From assembly GCA_015223015.1 (NCBI GenBank), contig JADFWK010000172.1, positions 1 to 13,252 of the forward strand: a DNA stretch of 13,252 nucleotides, read 5' to 3'. The position numbers and the translations under genes were made by a program. The notes beneath the pieces were generated by a model, which made no database searches, had not been told where the DNA came from, and was given only the letters and a program-made list of their open reading frames with translations. The DNA comes from Pseudomonadota bacterium. GTDB lineage: Bacteria; Desulfobacterota; DSM-4660; Desulfatiglandales; B25-G16. Positions 1 through 8,818 of this stretch are shown piece by piece (the stretch's first letter is position 1; every line of letters starts with the position of its first letter).

Positions 1-817
1 CCTGATGGGGTTCTCCCGCCGTTTTTTCCTCTTCCAGACCGGTCAGATACTGCGTTTCCTCCGCATCAAAGGCAATCTCTCCCGGGTCTTGGTCCTCCTC
101 AACTTCTTCAGTAAACGCGCCGGCTTCTGCCTCTTCTGGTATTCCTCTGGCCTCGCCTTCACGAGGTTCTGCCACAGCATGCACCTCATGAGGTTCTTCT
201 ACCTCGCTCAACTCCTCTTCTTGTGTTGGCTCCCCAATCTCCTCAGCTGCCCCAGGCACTTCGAGGCTTTCGAGAACGAAGTCTTCATCTAACTCGTCAA
301 TGGCGTGGACTATCTCTTCTTCGTTCATTAACTCCTCAGGGGGCCCGACCTGTTCTAATAAGCCAGTGCCTTTGCGGGAAACCTCTTCCGGAGCTTGATA
401 CTCTCGAGCCAGTTCGGCAAGATCCGCCCCCATTAAGCCGTCTCTATCCGCTATCAGTGCCTTTAGAGTTCTGTCCTTGGCCTCATGGGACATGACGAAG
501 ATGTTGGTAGGTCCGATAGTTATCCCTTCAGGATTTTTTCCCTCCTTATAGAGGCCTCTTAAATCGGTATTCAAAGCATATCTGATTCTCCTGAGGTTCT
601 TGCGTTTGCTTTTAGTTGCTGTGGGATCATCTCCTATATTCCACAGGAATTTAGCTAGTTCATCTGCGTCTACGCCCTGTATGGTTTCAACTGAATTTTC
701 GTCTTTGTAGTACTGCCGTATCGTTGTAACGAGCCTATATTTTAGTGCATTCTTATTCTTGTAAGTAAGATTGGAAATCGCTTGGTCTATACCTTTGAGG
801 GTGATTAAAGAAGCCAT
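1..817 (-). CDS. Unrecognised protein with acidic C-terminal region (partial, runs off left edge)
   Basis: An open frame of 272 codons reads leftward from ATG at 817 and is still open at position 1, so the C-terminus is missing. AAGGA lies just upstream of the ATG, and a candidate promoter lies at 882-910. Residues 1 to about 145 look like a compact, mixed-charge helical domain beginning MASLITLKGIDQAISNL, with a basic patch near residues 72-80 (KSKRKNLRR). From about residue 145 onward the composition changes sharply: roughly a third of residues are Glu or Asp, with many Pro, Gly and Ala and few aromatics, as in a disordered acidic linker. I see no signal peptide or membrane segment, so it is probably cytoplasmic. 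I do not recognise the family. The acidic stretch could link to another domain beyond the edge. It lies about 380 nt downstream of the TPR gene and is probably a separate transcription unit. Confidence 0.75.
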   Translation of the reverse strand, partial: MASLITLKGIDQAISNLTYKNKNALKYRLVTTIRQYYKDENSVETIQGVDADELAKFLWNIGDDPTATKSKRKNLRRIRYALNTDLRGLYKEGKNPEGITIGPTNIFVMSHEAKDRTLKALIADRDGLMGADLAELAREYQAPEEVSRKGTGLLEQVGPPEELMNEEEIVHAIDELDEDFVLESLEVPGAAEEIGEPTQEEELSEVEEPHEVHAVAEPREGEARGIPEEAEAGAFTEEVEEDQDPGEIAFDAEETQYLTGLEEEKTAGEPHQ

Positions 818-881
818 CAGAGTTCCTTGCGGTATCCTTTTGTGTTGTGCGTAATCGAGAGAAAAAAATAGAATTTGTTTA

Positions 882-910
882 TAAATACGATATTTTTATG
901 AAATTTTCAA
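882..910 (-). promoter_or_regulatory. Candidate sigma70-type promoter for the acidic-tail gene
   Basis: On the minus strand, TTGAAA (905-910) is separated by 17 nt from TATTTA (882-887), about 65 nt upstream of the ATG at 817. The -35 is a good match and the -10 a weak one. The surrounding DNA is very AT-rich, so a chance match is possible. Confidence 0.35.
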
Positions 911-1007
911 GAAGTTATGAAATCCCTGGGCACCTAGTTTTGATTTGGGGTGTGAAATTATACCTCCGAAGCCTTCTAAAATCCCTCGTCTTCCTTATGA
1001 ACGTAAG

Positions 1008-1142
1008 GCGGAGTATTCCGGGATCGAGATATCGCCCGTCTGCCATTGCAAGGCACGAGCGGGCAGGTGGCGGGCACGCCTTTCAGGAAGAGTGCCGTGC
1101 GGGAGCTCTGTTCGGAGTAGCACAAGGCGCTATCTCTTGCAT
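1008..1142. other. GC-rich hairpin-forming intergenic block
   Basis: In the 383-nt gap between the TPR gene stop and the leftmost gene, this block is clearly more GC-rich than its flanks. It contains at least two inverted repeats. One is nested: GCCCG/CGGGC (1034-1038 with 1060-1064), enclosing TGCC/GGCA around a 7-nt loop. The other is GGCAC/GTGCC (1073-1077 with 1092-1096). No convincing protein is encoded in any frame. It could be a structured RNA, a 3' processing or termination structure for the sec operon transcript, or a decayed repeat. The rest of the gap (818-1007 and 1143-1200) shows only the candidate promoter. Confidence 0.3.
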
Positions 1143-1200
1143 ATGCTGTTGAAGTCGAAAAACGAAAAAATATGGCAGGCCAGAGGAGAGATGATGGGAC

Positions 1201-3042
1201 CTATTTCGCCTTATGCAACAGCTTGAACCTGAGCCTTAGGTAGGCCTCTTCTGCCTTTTCATCGTCCGGGGAAATAGCGAGGATCTTTTTATATAACGCA
1301 AGGGCCGGCTCCAGATCCCCTGATGCTTCTTTTAGGGTAGCCAGCTGGTGCAGCAGTTCGGTATCGTTCGGCCTCAATCTAATGGCTTTTTCTAACTCCT
1401 TTGCTGCCAACCCATTTTTCTCTAATTTAAGGTAGGCCAGTATCAAATATTTTCTTAATTCCAACTCTTTTGGATTGGCTTTTATTGCCTCGCGCATGTA
1501 TTGAGCGACCTGTTCATATTTAGATTGTTCGACAAGATAGTTAAATATGAACCTATAGTAAGAAACCTTCTTTGGGGCAAGTTTGATCAGTGTCTGTGCC
1601 TGGACAAAGGCAAGATCATTCCTTTTTTGTCTCTGATAGATAGTGAACAAGGCCTCTCTGGCCTGTATATCTTTTGGATTAATCTTAACGACTCTCCTAA
1701 AATAGGAGACAGCCTCTTTCAAGTTCCCTTCATCTGCCTCCATTACCCCCAGATTAAAGAGGATAGTCGTGTTTTTCGTGTCACGAGAGAGTATCTTTTT
1801 ATAAACACTCCTCAAGGTCTTTGTATCACCTTGTTTTTCTGCTATGTGAGCCAACAGAGTGAGAGCCTCTTGATGGCGAGGATCTTTTTTGAGAATTTCT
1901 TGTAGGTAACGTTTGGCCTCTTTGAATTTGCCCTCTTTGAACAGAGACTCTGCGAGCCTCATCCTCCCCTCAATGTCATCCTGTTTCAGATTAATGGCCA
2001 GACGCAGGTATTTTTCAGCCTGTTTTGATTGTTTGAGCTCGTCGTAGATAGAGCCGATATTGTAATAGAGATTAGCATCGGTTTTGTCATACTTGGCTGC
2101 CTTAAGGTACCACTGGAGGGCCTTTTTTTTCTGACCTGTCTGGTATGAAAGATAGCCAATGGTCTTCATGGCTACTATTTTTTCATCCTGTGGTAATTTT
2201 GGCAAAATTATTTCATATTGTTTTATGGCCTCTTTAGGCCTCCCCTTTTTTTCGAGAACCTCAGCAAGGCGAAGCCTGGTGTCAATATCTTTGGGCGTTA
2301 GTACAAGGATCTTCCTCAAGGTTCTAATAAGCGAATTGTAATAATGGAGGTTTTCATAGGCATCTGCCAGCTTCATCATGAGGTTCACATCTTTTTTTTC
2401 TTTAATGATATCCTCGATGATGGGGGCTGCACTTTTCCATTTCTTAAGAGCCAGATATTCATCTGCCAACCGCATCCTGAGCTGAATATTGTCCTCCGTC
2501 TCTTTAATGGCCCTCCGTAAGAACTCTGACCTTTTTTTAGGGTCTATTATCTTGTCTGCCTTTACCAGCCAGTCTTCCACCGAAGGAGAGACAACCAGGC
2601 CCACCTCACCGATAGTGTCATTTTGGTGTTTGATTACGATCGTGTACCTGTAGTGGTGAAAGGGGTCTTGGCCAGGAAGGAGTTTTGTTATGACTGTTTC
2701 CTCTCGAAAGGCATTAATATCAAAACCTTCTGAAAAAAGCCTTATGTGCCTGTTTAGTAGGACAGAGGTAGCTATCTTCACTATTCTGAGGCTATCATAT
2801 GGATGGGCGTGAAGGATCTGACCGGAGGTGAGCTTTTTCCTCGTGCCATTGTGCTCCACTGTGAGGTGGTTAAACTCTGGAACTCGATTGAGGAATCCCT
2901 TGAATGACAGCTTGAGATAGTCGCTTCCGAGTCCACCAATGAGGAGATAGAGAGATGCGCATAGGAGAAGAATTATCAATAGAACGATAGTCTGTGCCGT
3001 TCGTTTCTTCTTTTGTCGGCGTGGAACTCTCTCTTTTACCAA
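1201..3042 (-). CDS. Membrane-anchored TPR repeat protein linked to secDF
   Basis: 613 residues. The N-terminus is a strongly basic cytoplasmic stretch (residues 1-14), followed by one hydrophobic segment (about 17-37) that looks like a signal anchor. Next comes a region of about 130 residues without recognisable repeats, then tandem TPR units from about residue 165 to 605. Repeat hallmarks include A..Y..AI.L.P-type helices such as AEKYLRLAINLK and AVSYFRRVVKINP. By the positive-inside rule the repeats should face the periplasm. The start is a TTG directly after the secF stop (TAATTG, no gap). AAAGGAAGG upstream, inside the secF end, serves as ribosome binding site, and no other plausible start lies before the membrane segment. 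That indicates translational coupling with secF. TPR proteins scaffold protein complexes, so a role in export or envelope assembly is an inference from position only. No enzymatic domain is visible. Confidence 0.88.
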   Translation of the reverse strand: MVKERVPRRQKKKRTAQTIVLLIILLLCASLYLLIGGLGSDYLKLSFKGFLNRVPEFNHLTVEHNGTRKKLTSGQILHAHPYDSLRIVKIATSVLLNRHIRLFSEGFDINAFREETVITKLLPGQDPFHHYRYTIVIKHQNDTIGEVGLVVSPSVEDWLVKADKIIDPKKRSEFLRRAIKETEDNIQLRMRLADEYLALKKWKSAAPIIEDIIKEKKDVNLMMKLADAYENLHYYNSLIRTLRKILVLTPKDIDTRLRLAEVLEKKGRPKEAIKQYEIILPKLPQDEKIVAMKTIGYLSYQTGQKKKALQWYLKAAKYDKTDANLYYNIGSIYDELKQSKQAEKYLRLAINLKQDDIEGRMRLAESLFKEGKFKEAKRYLQEILKKDPRHQEALTLLAHIAEKQGDTKTLRSVYKKILSRDTKNTTILFNLGVMEADEGNLKEAVSYFRRVVKINPKDIQAREALFTIYQRQKRNDLAFVQAQTLIKLAPKKVSYYRFIFNYLVEQSKYEQVAQYMREAIKANPKELELRKYLILAYLKLEKNGLAAKELEKAIRLRPNDTELLHQLATLKEASGDLEPALALYKKILAISPDDEKAEEAYLRLRFKLLHKAK

Positions 3043-4122
3043 TTACCTTCCTTTCCCGTGTCCCTTTTTGCTGCCAAGGCCTCCTTTTCCTGGCTGGTCA
3101 CCCCAAATGAGGAGAACGGGGCTTGCAACAAAAATGGAAGAATAGGTGCCAACTGCTATGCCAATGAGGAGGGCAAAGGCAAAATCGTGAATAACACCGC
3201 CGCCTAAGACAAAGAGGCATGCAACAACAATTAGAGTGGTCGCTGAAGTCAGGATGGTTCGACTGAGTGTCTGATTAATGCTTTGATTGATCACCTCGGC
3301 GAAATCGCGACGTTTAGAGCGGCGGTAGTTTTCCCTGATTCTGTCAAAAACGACAATGGTATCATTCAGGGAGTAACCAACGATGGTGAGGAGCGCGGCT
3401 ACAACGGGTAACGTTATTTCCCTGTTGGTGAGGGCAAAGGCTCCAATTGTTATGGTAACATCGTGAAAGAGCGCAATAATGGCACCGAGGGCGTACTCCA
3501 AGCGCAGAAACCAGCACAGACCGATAGTAATGAGGCCGGCACCAGCAATAAGCCAAATGATACTCATTCCTATTGCTGAAATGATATAGACTCCGAAGGC
3601 AAGGCAGGCTGCCATGATTATACTCATGGTCCACTTGTATTCAAATCTGCCTGATATGTAGATAACCATGAAAAGGATTGCATAAAAGATGGCAAAGAGG
3701 GCCTTTTCCCTTAAGTCTTTCCCAATCTTTGGCCCCACCATCTCCACTCTCCTGACTTCCACGCTGTTTTCCCCAAACGCTTTGTCTAACGATTGTTTGA
3801 CAATTTGGGAAAGGTTGCTCAGCTCGATATCGGTTTGGCTCACCCGTATCAGATATTCACCCTTTCCTTTTTCCCCGAACTCCTGAATAGCGCTATCTTC
3901 CAAAGCGATCGACCTTAAGGCTCCTCTGATGGCATCCGGTGTGGTTGGCTGATTAAACCGCACCTGAATTAGTATACCGCCAGAAAAATCCACGCCATAA
4001 TTAGGTCCGCCCCGAAACAACAAAAGTATAAGGGTGAGAAGTATCAAACTGCCTGAGACGAAAAGGGCAATCCTTCGTCGCCCAATGAAATCAATATTAA
4101 TATCCGGTTTTATGAATTCCAT
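3043..4122 (-). CDS. secF: Protein translocase subunit SecF (with an extra hydrophobic insertion)
   Basis: 359 residues, longer than a typical stand-alone SecF of about 300-325. SecF pairs with SecD in the inner membrane and uses the proton-motive force to help release preproteins on the periplasmic side of SecYEG. The N-terminal membrane segment spans about 17-37, followed by the conserved NYGVDFSGG (about 41-49). The periplasmic domain follows, then [10 protein letters not shown] (about 129-138) before the membrane domain. The conserved [15 protein letters not shown] lies at 251-265. Between the second membrane helix (about 141-158) and the [11 protein letters not shown] helix (from about 212) there is an additional block of about 48 residues with two hydrophobic stretches. 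The usual protein lacks this block (see findings). The C-terminal tail is basic and Gly-rich. The ATG lies 15 nt after the secD stop, preceded by AGAGAG. Confidence 0.97.
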   Translation of the reverse strand: MEFIKPDINIDFIGRRRIALFVSGSLILLTLILLLFRGGPNYGVDFSGGILIQVRFNQPTTPDAIRGALRSIALEDSAIQEFGEKGKGEYLIRVSQTDIELSNLSQIVKQSLDKAFGENSVEVRRVEMVGPKIGKDLREKALFAIFYAILFMVIYISGRFEYKWTMSIIMAACLAFGVYIISAIGMSIIWLIAGAGLITIGLCWFLRLEYALGAIIALFHDVTITIGAFALTNREITLPVVAALLTIVGYSLNDTIVVFDRIRENYRRSKRRDFAEVINQSINQTLSRTILTSATTLIVVACLFVLGGGVIHDFAFALLIGIAVGTYSSIFVASPVLLIWGDQPGKGGLGSKKGHGKGR

Positions 4123-4137
4123 GTTGCTCTCTTTCTG

Positions 4138-5733
4138 CTAAATACTTATTTTCTTCATGCCCCGTTCAATAATGAGATAATCAAAGATGAGTCTGGTAAC
4201 AAATATAGCGGTGAAAAGGCTGGCAATAATGCCAATACTTAGAGTTACAGCAAACCCCTTTACTGCACTCGTTCCAAACTGAAAGAGTACTAAAGCGGCT
4301 ATTAAGGTGGTGATATTAGCATCGAGGATGGTTACCAGTGCCTTGCTGTAGCCACCGTCAACTGCTGCCCGAGGAGTCTTGCCCAGTCTCAATTCCTCCC
4401 GGATCCTTTCAAATATCAGCACATTGGCATCAATGGCCATTCCTATAATCAGGATAACGCCTGCTATACCCGGCAGTGTTAGGGTGGCACCGAACATTGC
4501 TAGTGCTGCTGCGATGAAGATGATATTTAGAAACAGGGCCAAATCGGCCAGTATTCCAGCAAACTTATAGTAAAAAACCATGAAGAGTATAACGATCAGG
4601 CCCCCAATTATCATTGATTTGAGACCCTTCTCAATGGAATCCTTTCCCAGCGAGGGGCCCACTGTTCTCTCTTCGATGACCTTCACCGGTGCTGGCAGGG
4701 CGCCTGCCCTCAAGACGATGGCCAGATCTCGAGCCTCTTCCATGGTAAATCTTCCGGTAATCTGGGCCCTGCCACCTGCGATTTTATCCTGGATAACGGG
4801 TGCGCTATTTACAATACCATCCAGGACGATGGCCAACCGCTTCTTTATATTGGCCCCGGTAATTTGCTCAAAGAGCCGTGCGCCCCGAGAATCAAATGAA
4901 ATCGAAACATAGGGCTCGTTGTATTGACTCTCTATCTGAACCCGGGCATCGGTCAGGTATTCACCTGTTAATGCAGCCCGTTTTTTCAGAAGAAAAGGAA
5001 CCTTTCTTTGAGAACCAGGCTCTCCTGTTGTTTGATAAAGAATCTGATCTCCTGGCGGTATGTTTCCCCGTAATGCCTCTTCCAGGCTGTTCTCCTCGTC
5101 AACCAGCTTAAATTCCAGGAGGGCCGTCTTCCCGATGATATCGATGGCCCGTTTTGGGTCCTTTATCCCCGGCAGTTGAACTAAAATCCTGTCCCTTCCT
5201 TGTGGCCGGATATCTGGTTCGGCCACACCAAACTGGTCGATCCGGTTCGTTATGGTTTCTACGGCCTGATCTACAGCCATCTTTTTGATATGCTGCTGGG
5301 CCTGGTCAGAGAGCACCAATTCCACGGTGGGATCACTCTGTCCCAATGGTCCGGATTCAACGGCAAGGCCAGAAAAGTTCTTTTCCACCATTTCTTCCGT
5401 TGCCTTCCTGTCTTCAATCCGCAACAGGGTAAGGCCAATCCTGTCTGGACCAGTTCTCTTTAACGCCTGATACCTGATCTTTGCTTTCCTCAGGGCATAT
5501 TTTATGTCCTCAATCGTGCGTTCGAGGTGGCTCTCCACCGCCTTCTGTACCTGAACCTCCAACACAAGATGCATTCCACCTTTCAAATCAAGTCCGAGAT
5601 GAATCTTCTCCTCAGGCAATATATTAGGCCACCACGCAGGCATCGTTTTACTGATGGATGGCGTCAGGTAGATCAGTGCAATGACAACCACCAGAAGCAC
5701 TGCAATTCCCCGCCACTGAAGTTTCTTAGACAC
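4138..5733 (-). CDS. secD: Protein translocase subunit SecD
   Basis: 531 residues, normal for the short SecD form. It is an inner-membrane RND-superfamily protein that, with SecF and YajC, pulls translocating preproteins into the periplasm using the proton gradient. Features seen: N-terminal membrane helix (about 8-26); the conserved LGLDLKGGMHLVLEV (46-60); a large periplasmic P1 domain; the VGPSLGKDSI junction (358-367); then five membrane helices. The motif IDANVLIFERIRE lies at 434-446, with Asp435 at the position of the proton-relay aspartate. The start is GTG at 5733. A perfect AAGGAG sits 6 nt upstream and is made from the last codons of yajC, whose stop lies 3 nt away, so translation is probably coupled. 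The codon choice resembles its neighbours and nothing is missing. Confidence 0.98.
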   Translation of the reverse strand: MSKKLQWRGIAVLLVVVIALIYLTPSISKTMPAWWPNILPEEKIHLGLDLKGGMHLVLEVQVQKAVESHLERTIEDIKYALRKAKIRYQALKRTGPDRIGLTLLRIEDRKATEEMVEKNFSGLAVESGPLGQSDPTVELVLSDQAQQHIKKMAVDQAVETITNRIDQFGVAEPDIRPQGRDRILVQLPGIKDPKRAIDIIGKTALLEFKLVDEENSLEEALRGNIPPGDQILYQTTGEPGSQRKVPFLLKKRAALTGEYLTDARVQIESQYNEPYVSISFDSRGARLFEQITGANIKKRLAIVLDGIVNSAPVIQDKIAGGRAQITGRFTMEEARDLAIVLRAGALPAPVKVIEERTVGPSLGKDSIEKGLKSMIIGGLIVILFMVFYYKFAGILADLALFLNIIFIAAALAMFGATLTLPGIAGVILIIGMAIDANVLIFERIREELRLGKTPRAAVDGGYSKALVTILDANITTLIAALVLFQFGTSAVKGFAVTLSIGIIASLFTAIFVTRLIFDYLIIERGMKKISI

Positions 5734-5736
5734 GCT

Positions 5737-7193
<1,457 letters not shown>

Positions 7194-7221
7194 TTACGTG
7201 CCTAAAGTTTAAAGTGAACAA

Positions 7222-7240
7222 CCCTAAAACGACACTTTGT
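7222..7240. repeat. Solitary copy of the MITE terminal repeat
   Basis: CCCTAAAACGACACTTTG lies in the 65-nt queA-tgt gap. It matches the terminal inverted repeats of the 8549-8769 element at 17 of 18 positions against the right end and 16 of 18 against the left. No second end and no element interior is present nearby. Six nt before it, on the plus strand, AAAGTG could pair with the CACTTT inside it. Confidence 0.6.
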
Positions 7241-7243
7241 GAT

Positions 7244-8302
7244 TCAGCTAATCAGCATTGCATCGCCGTAGCTGTAAAACCGGTACCTGGTTTCTACGGC
7301 CCAGCGGTAAGCTCTCATGGTCAATTCAATTCCAGCAAATGCAGCCACCAGAAAGAGAAGTGAAGATCGAGGTAGATGAAAATTTGTCAAAAGAGCATCG
7401 ATGACCTGAAAGCGAAATCCTGGGTAGATCAACAGATCAGTACTTCCAGAATCAGTTGCTATTTCGCCTTTCTTCTGAAACACGGTCTCCAGGGCCCTGA
7501 CAACCGTTGTTCCAACAGCAATAACCCTTCTACCCTCTACCTTAGCCCTCTGAATAGCCTTGGCGGAATCAAGGCCAACAACATATGACTCGTTCCCCAG
7601 GCTGTGTTCCCTGATATCCTGTACCCTCACCGGCCTAAAGGTATCGTGACCCACCAGGAGGGTTATACTCACGATATCTACTCCCCGGGATTGCAGAGCC
7701 TCGAGGAGATCATAGGTAAAATGAAGGCCGGCTGTCGGTGCTGCCACTGCCCCCCAATAACGGCAGAATATAGTCTGATACCGTTCCCTGTCTTGCTCCG
7801 ATCTTCTATCGTTGTTGTCTCTTTTAATATAAGGGGGTAGGGGAAGGCAACCTCTTTTTTTCAAGACGTAATCGAGCGTATGCTTACCTTCAAATCTGAG
7901 CAGAACCTGCCCATCTTCACCTAACCCTTCTACAATGCCCGTTAGGCCATCCGGAAACAATATACTGGTACCTTTTTTTGGCTTCTTTGATGCCTTCACA
8001 AGGCACCAGCGTCTGTCCTGGTCCTTGTTCAGAGGTCTAACGGGATGTTCGACAACCAAAATCTCTACCTGACCTCCGGTTTCCTTATGGCCATATAATC
8101 TGGCTGGCACTACTTTGGCATCGTTGACAACCAAGAGATCACCCGCTTTGAGCAGCGAGGGGAGCTCAAAAAAACGATAGTCGGCAATTTCCTCGGTTTG
8201 TCTCTTTGCACACAGGAGACGGGACTCATCCCTTTTGACTGCTGGTTCCTGTGCGATTAACTCGGCAGGCAGCTCGTAATCATATTCTTCAATGCGATAC
8301 AT
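7244..8302 (-). CDS. queA: S-adenosylmethionine:tRNA ribosyltransferase-isomerase QueA (with motif substitutions)
   Basis: 352 residues, normal length. QueA transfers and isomerises the ribosyl moiety of S-adenosylmethionine onto preQ1 in tRNA, giving epoxyqueuosine, the step after Tgt. Family elements seen: YELPAELIAQEP near the N-terminus, LLVVNDAKVVPARLYGHK (56-73), VAAPTAGLHF (166-175), a GTTVVRALE stretch (about 244-252) and the C-terminal YPGFRFQVIDALLTNFHLP and YSYGDAMLIS. Some strongly conserved positions differ: the usual LHVGxGTF reads LLVGHDTF (195-202), the usual HxMHxE reads HSLGNE (213-218), and the usual PG before AVAAPTAGLHF reads WG. The frame is intact, so this is a diverged protein and not an indel. 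The ATG lies 6 nt after the DUF2065 stop, with AGG in that stop context as a weak ribosome binding site. Confidence 0.95.
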   Translation of the reverse strand: MYRIEEYDYELPAELIAQEPAVKRDESRLLCAKRQTEEIADYRFFELPSLLKAGDLLVVNDAKVVPARLYGHKETGGQVEILVVEHPVRPLNKDQDRRWCLVKASKKPKKGTSILFPDGLTGIVEGLGEDGQVLLRFEGKHTLDYVLKKRGCLPLPPYIKRDNNDRRSEQDRERYQTIFCRYWGAVAAPTAGLHFTYDLLEALQSRGVDIVSITLLVGHDTFRPVRVQDIREHSLGNESYVVGLDSAKAIQRAKVEGRRVIAVGTTVVRALETVFQKKGEIATDSGSTDLLIYPGFRFQVIDALLTNFHLPRSSLLFLVAAFAGIELTMRAYRWAVETRYRFYSYGDAMLIS

Positions 8303-8308
8303 CTCTTA

Positions 8309-8491
8309 CTACCTGAAGAGGTATGTCAAGAGGAGACCCAAACACATGGCCAGAAAACCAACCAGCCTGAGCTGATTATCGGGAACCTGTTGGATCTGTT
8401 GTAACCACCTCTTCATCTTATCTGGAAATGCCAGATACGGCAGTCCTTCAACAATTAAGACCAAACCCAGAAGACAAAACAGGAGTTTCAT
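8309..8491 (-). CDS. DUF2065 (YjeT-like) small membrane protein
   Basis: 60 residues, close to the usual 60-65. Two hydrophobic segments (about 3-21 and 42-58) flank a short charged loop containing FPDKMKRWLQQIQQVPDNQLR. The VLIVEGLPYLAFP start and the PDNxLRxxG segment match the DUF2065 family, known from E. coli YjeT, whose function is unknown. It is predicted to be an inner-membrane hairpin protein. It is the first gene of the minus-strand operon, 6 nt before queA. AAAGG lies about 9 nt before the ATG. The region upstream is occupied by a MITE-like element. Confidence 0.85.
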   Translation of the reverse strand: MKLLFCLLGLVLIVEGLPYLAFPDKMKRWLQQIQQVPDNQLRLVGFLAMCLGLLLTYLFR

Positions 8492-8548
8492 CCAAACGCA
8501 CCTTTGAAAATCAGTGTTTAATGGAGCATAGGCTGATCGAAACCCTAA

Positions 8549-8769
8549 CCCTACAACGATACTTTGTCATTCCTTCGCTTAGCTCGAGGACAGGTCTGAG
8601 GAGCCACATTTTGTCATTCCTTCGCTTCGCTCGAGGACAGGTCTGAGGAGCGAAGCGACGAAGAATCTAGATTCTAGTTCTAGCATCTGCCTGCAAATCG
8701 TAGATTCTTCGCTCTCCCGCCCGGCGGGATCACTCAGAATGACTTCTCAACCAAAGTGTCGTTGTAGGG
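8549..8769. mobile_element. 221-bp MITE-like element with terminal inverted repeats and target duplication
   Basis: The left end CCCTACAACGATACTTTG (8549-8566) and the right end (8752-8769) are inverted copies with one mismatch in 18. CTAA directly flanks both sides (8545-8548 and 8770-8773), consistent with a 4-bp target duplication. The interior has no coding capacity. It holds two near-identical tandem copies with a 47-nt period (8563-8604 and 8610-8651, one difference over 42 nt). It also has further inverted repeats, notably CGAAGAATCTA (8659-8669) with its complement (8701-8711), and GTCATTC near the left end with GAATGAC near the right. It is probably a non-autonomous transposon mobilised by a transposase encoded elsewhere. 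The RNA would fold into a long hairpin. Confidence 0.8.
8563..8651. repeat. Tandem repeat (two copies, period 47) inside the MITE
   Basis: The copy at 8563-8604 recurs at 8610-8651 with a single change (TTAGCTC against TTCGCTC). The linker after the first copy is CACAT-like, whereas after the second copy the sequence continues into the GAAGCGACGAAG stem. The unit contains the palindrome-rich CTTCGCTTCGCTCGAGGACA stretch. Confidence 0.8.
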
Positions 8770-8789
8770 CTAATTGCACCCTAACATTC

Positions 8790-8818
8790 ATGATAGAGAT
8801 GTTTGCAAAATTCTGCAA
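8790..8818 (-). promoter_or_regulatory. Candidate promoter upstream of the MITE, directed at the DUF2065-queA operon
   Basis: On the minus strand, TTGCAG (8813-8818) is followed after 17 nt by TATCAT (8790-8795), a 5-of-6 match to the -10 consensus. The -35 is weak (3 of 6). It lies between the gdt1-like gene and the MITE, about 300 nt from the DUF2065 start. If it is the native operon promoter, the MITE inserted into the leader. Confidence 0.3.

Noticed and set aside
945..1226. Plus-strand open frame across the GC-rich gap.
   Set aside because: It has no ribosome binding site, runs into the opposite-strand TPR gene, and its composition is Arg- and Cys-rich as expected from non-coding GC-rich DNA.
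4580..4912. A 110-codon plus-strand frame opposite secD.
   Set aside because: It is a shadow of the well-conserved SecD frame, with no ribosome binding site or recognisable motif.
8541..8554. A telomere-like CCCTAACCCTA stretch.
   Set aside because: It arises where the CTAA target duplication meets the CCCTAC end of the MITE. It is only two units long and has no further repeats.
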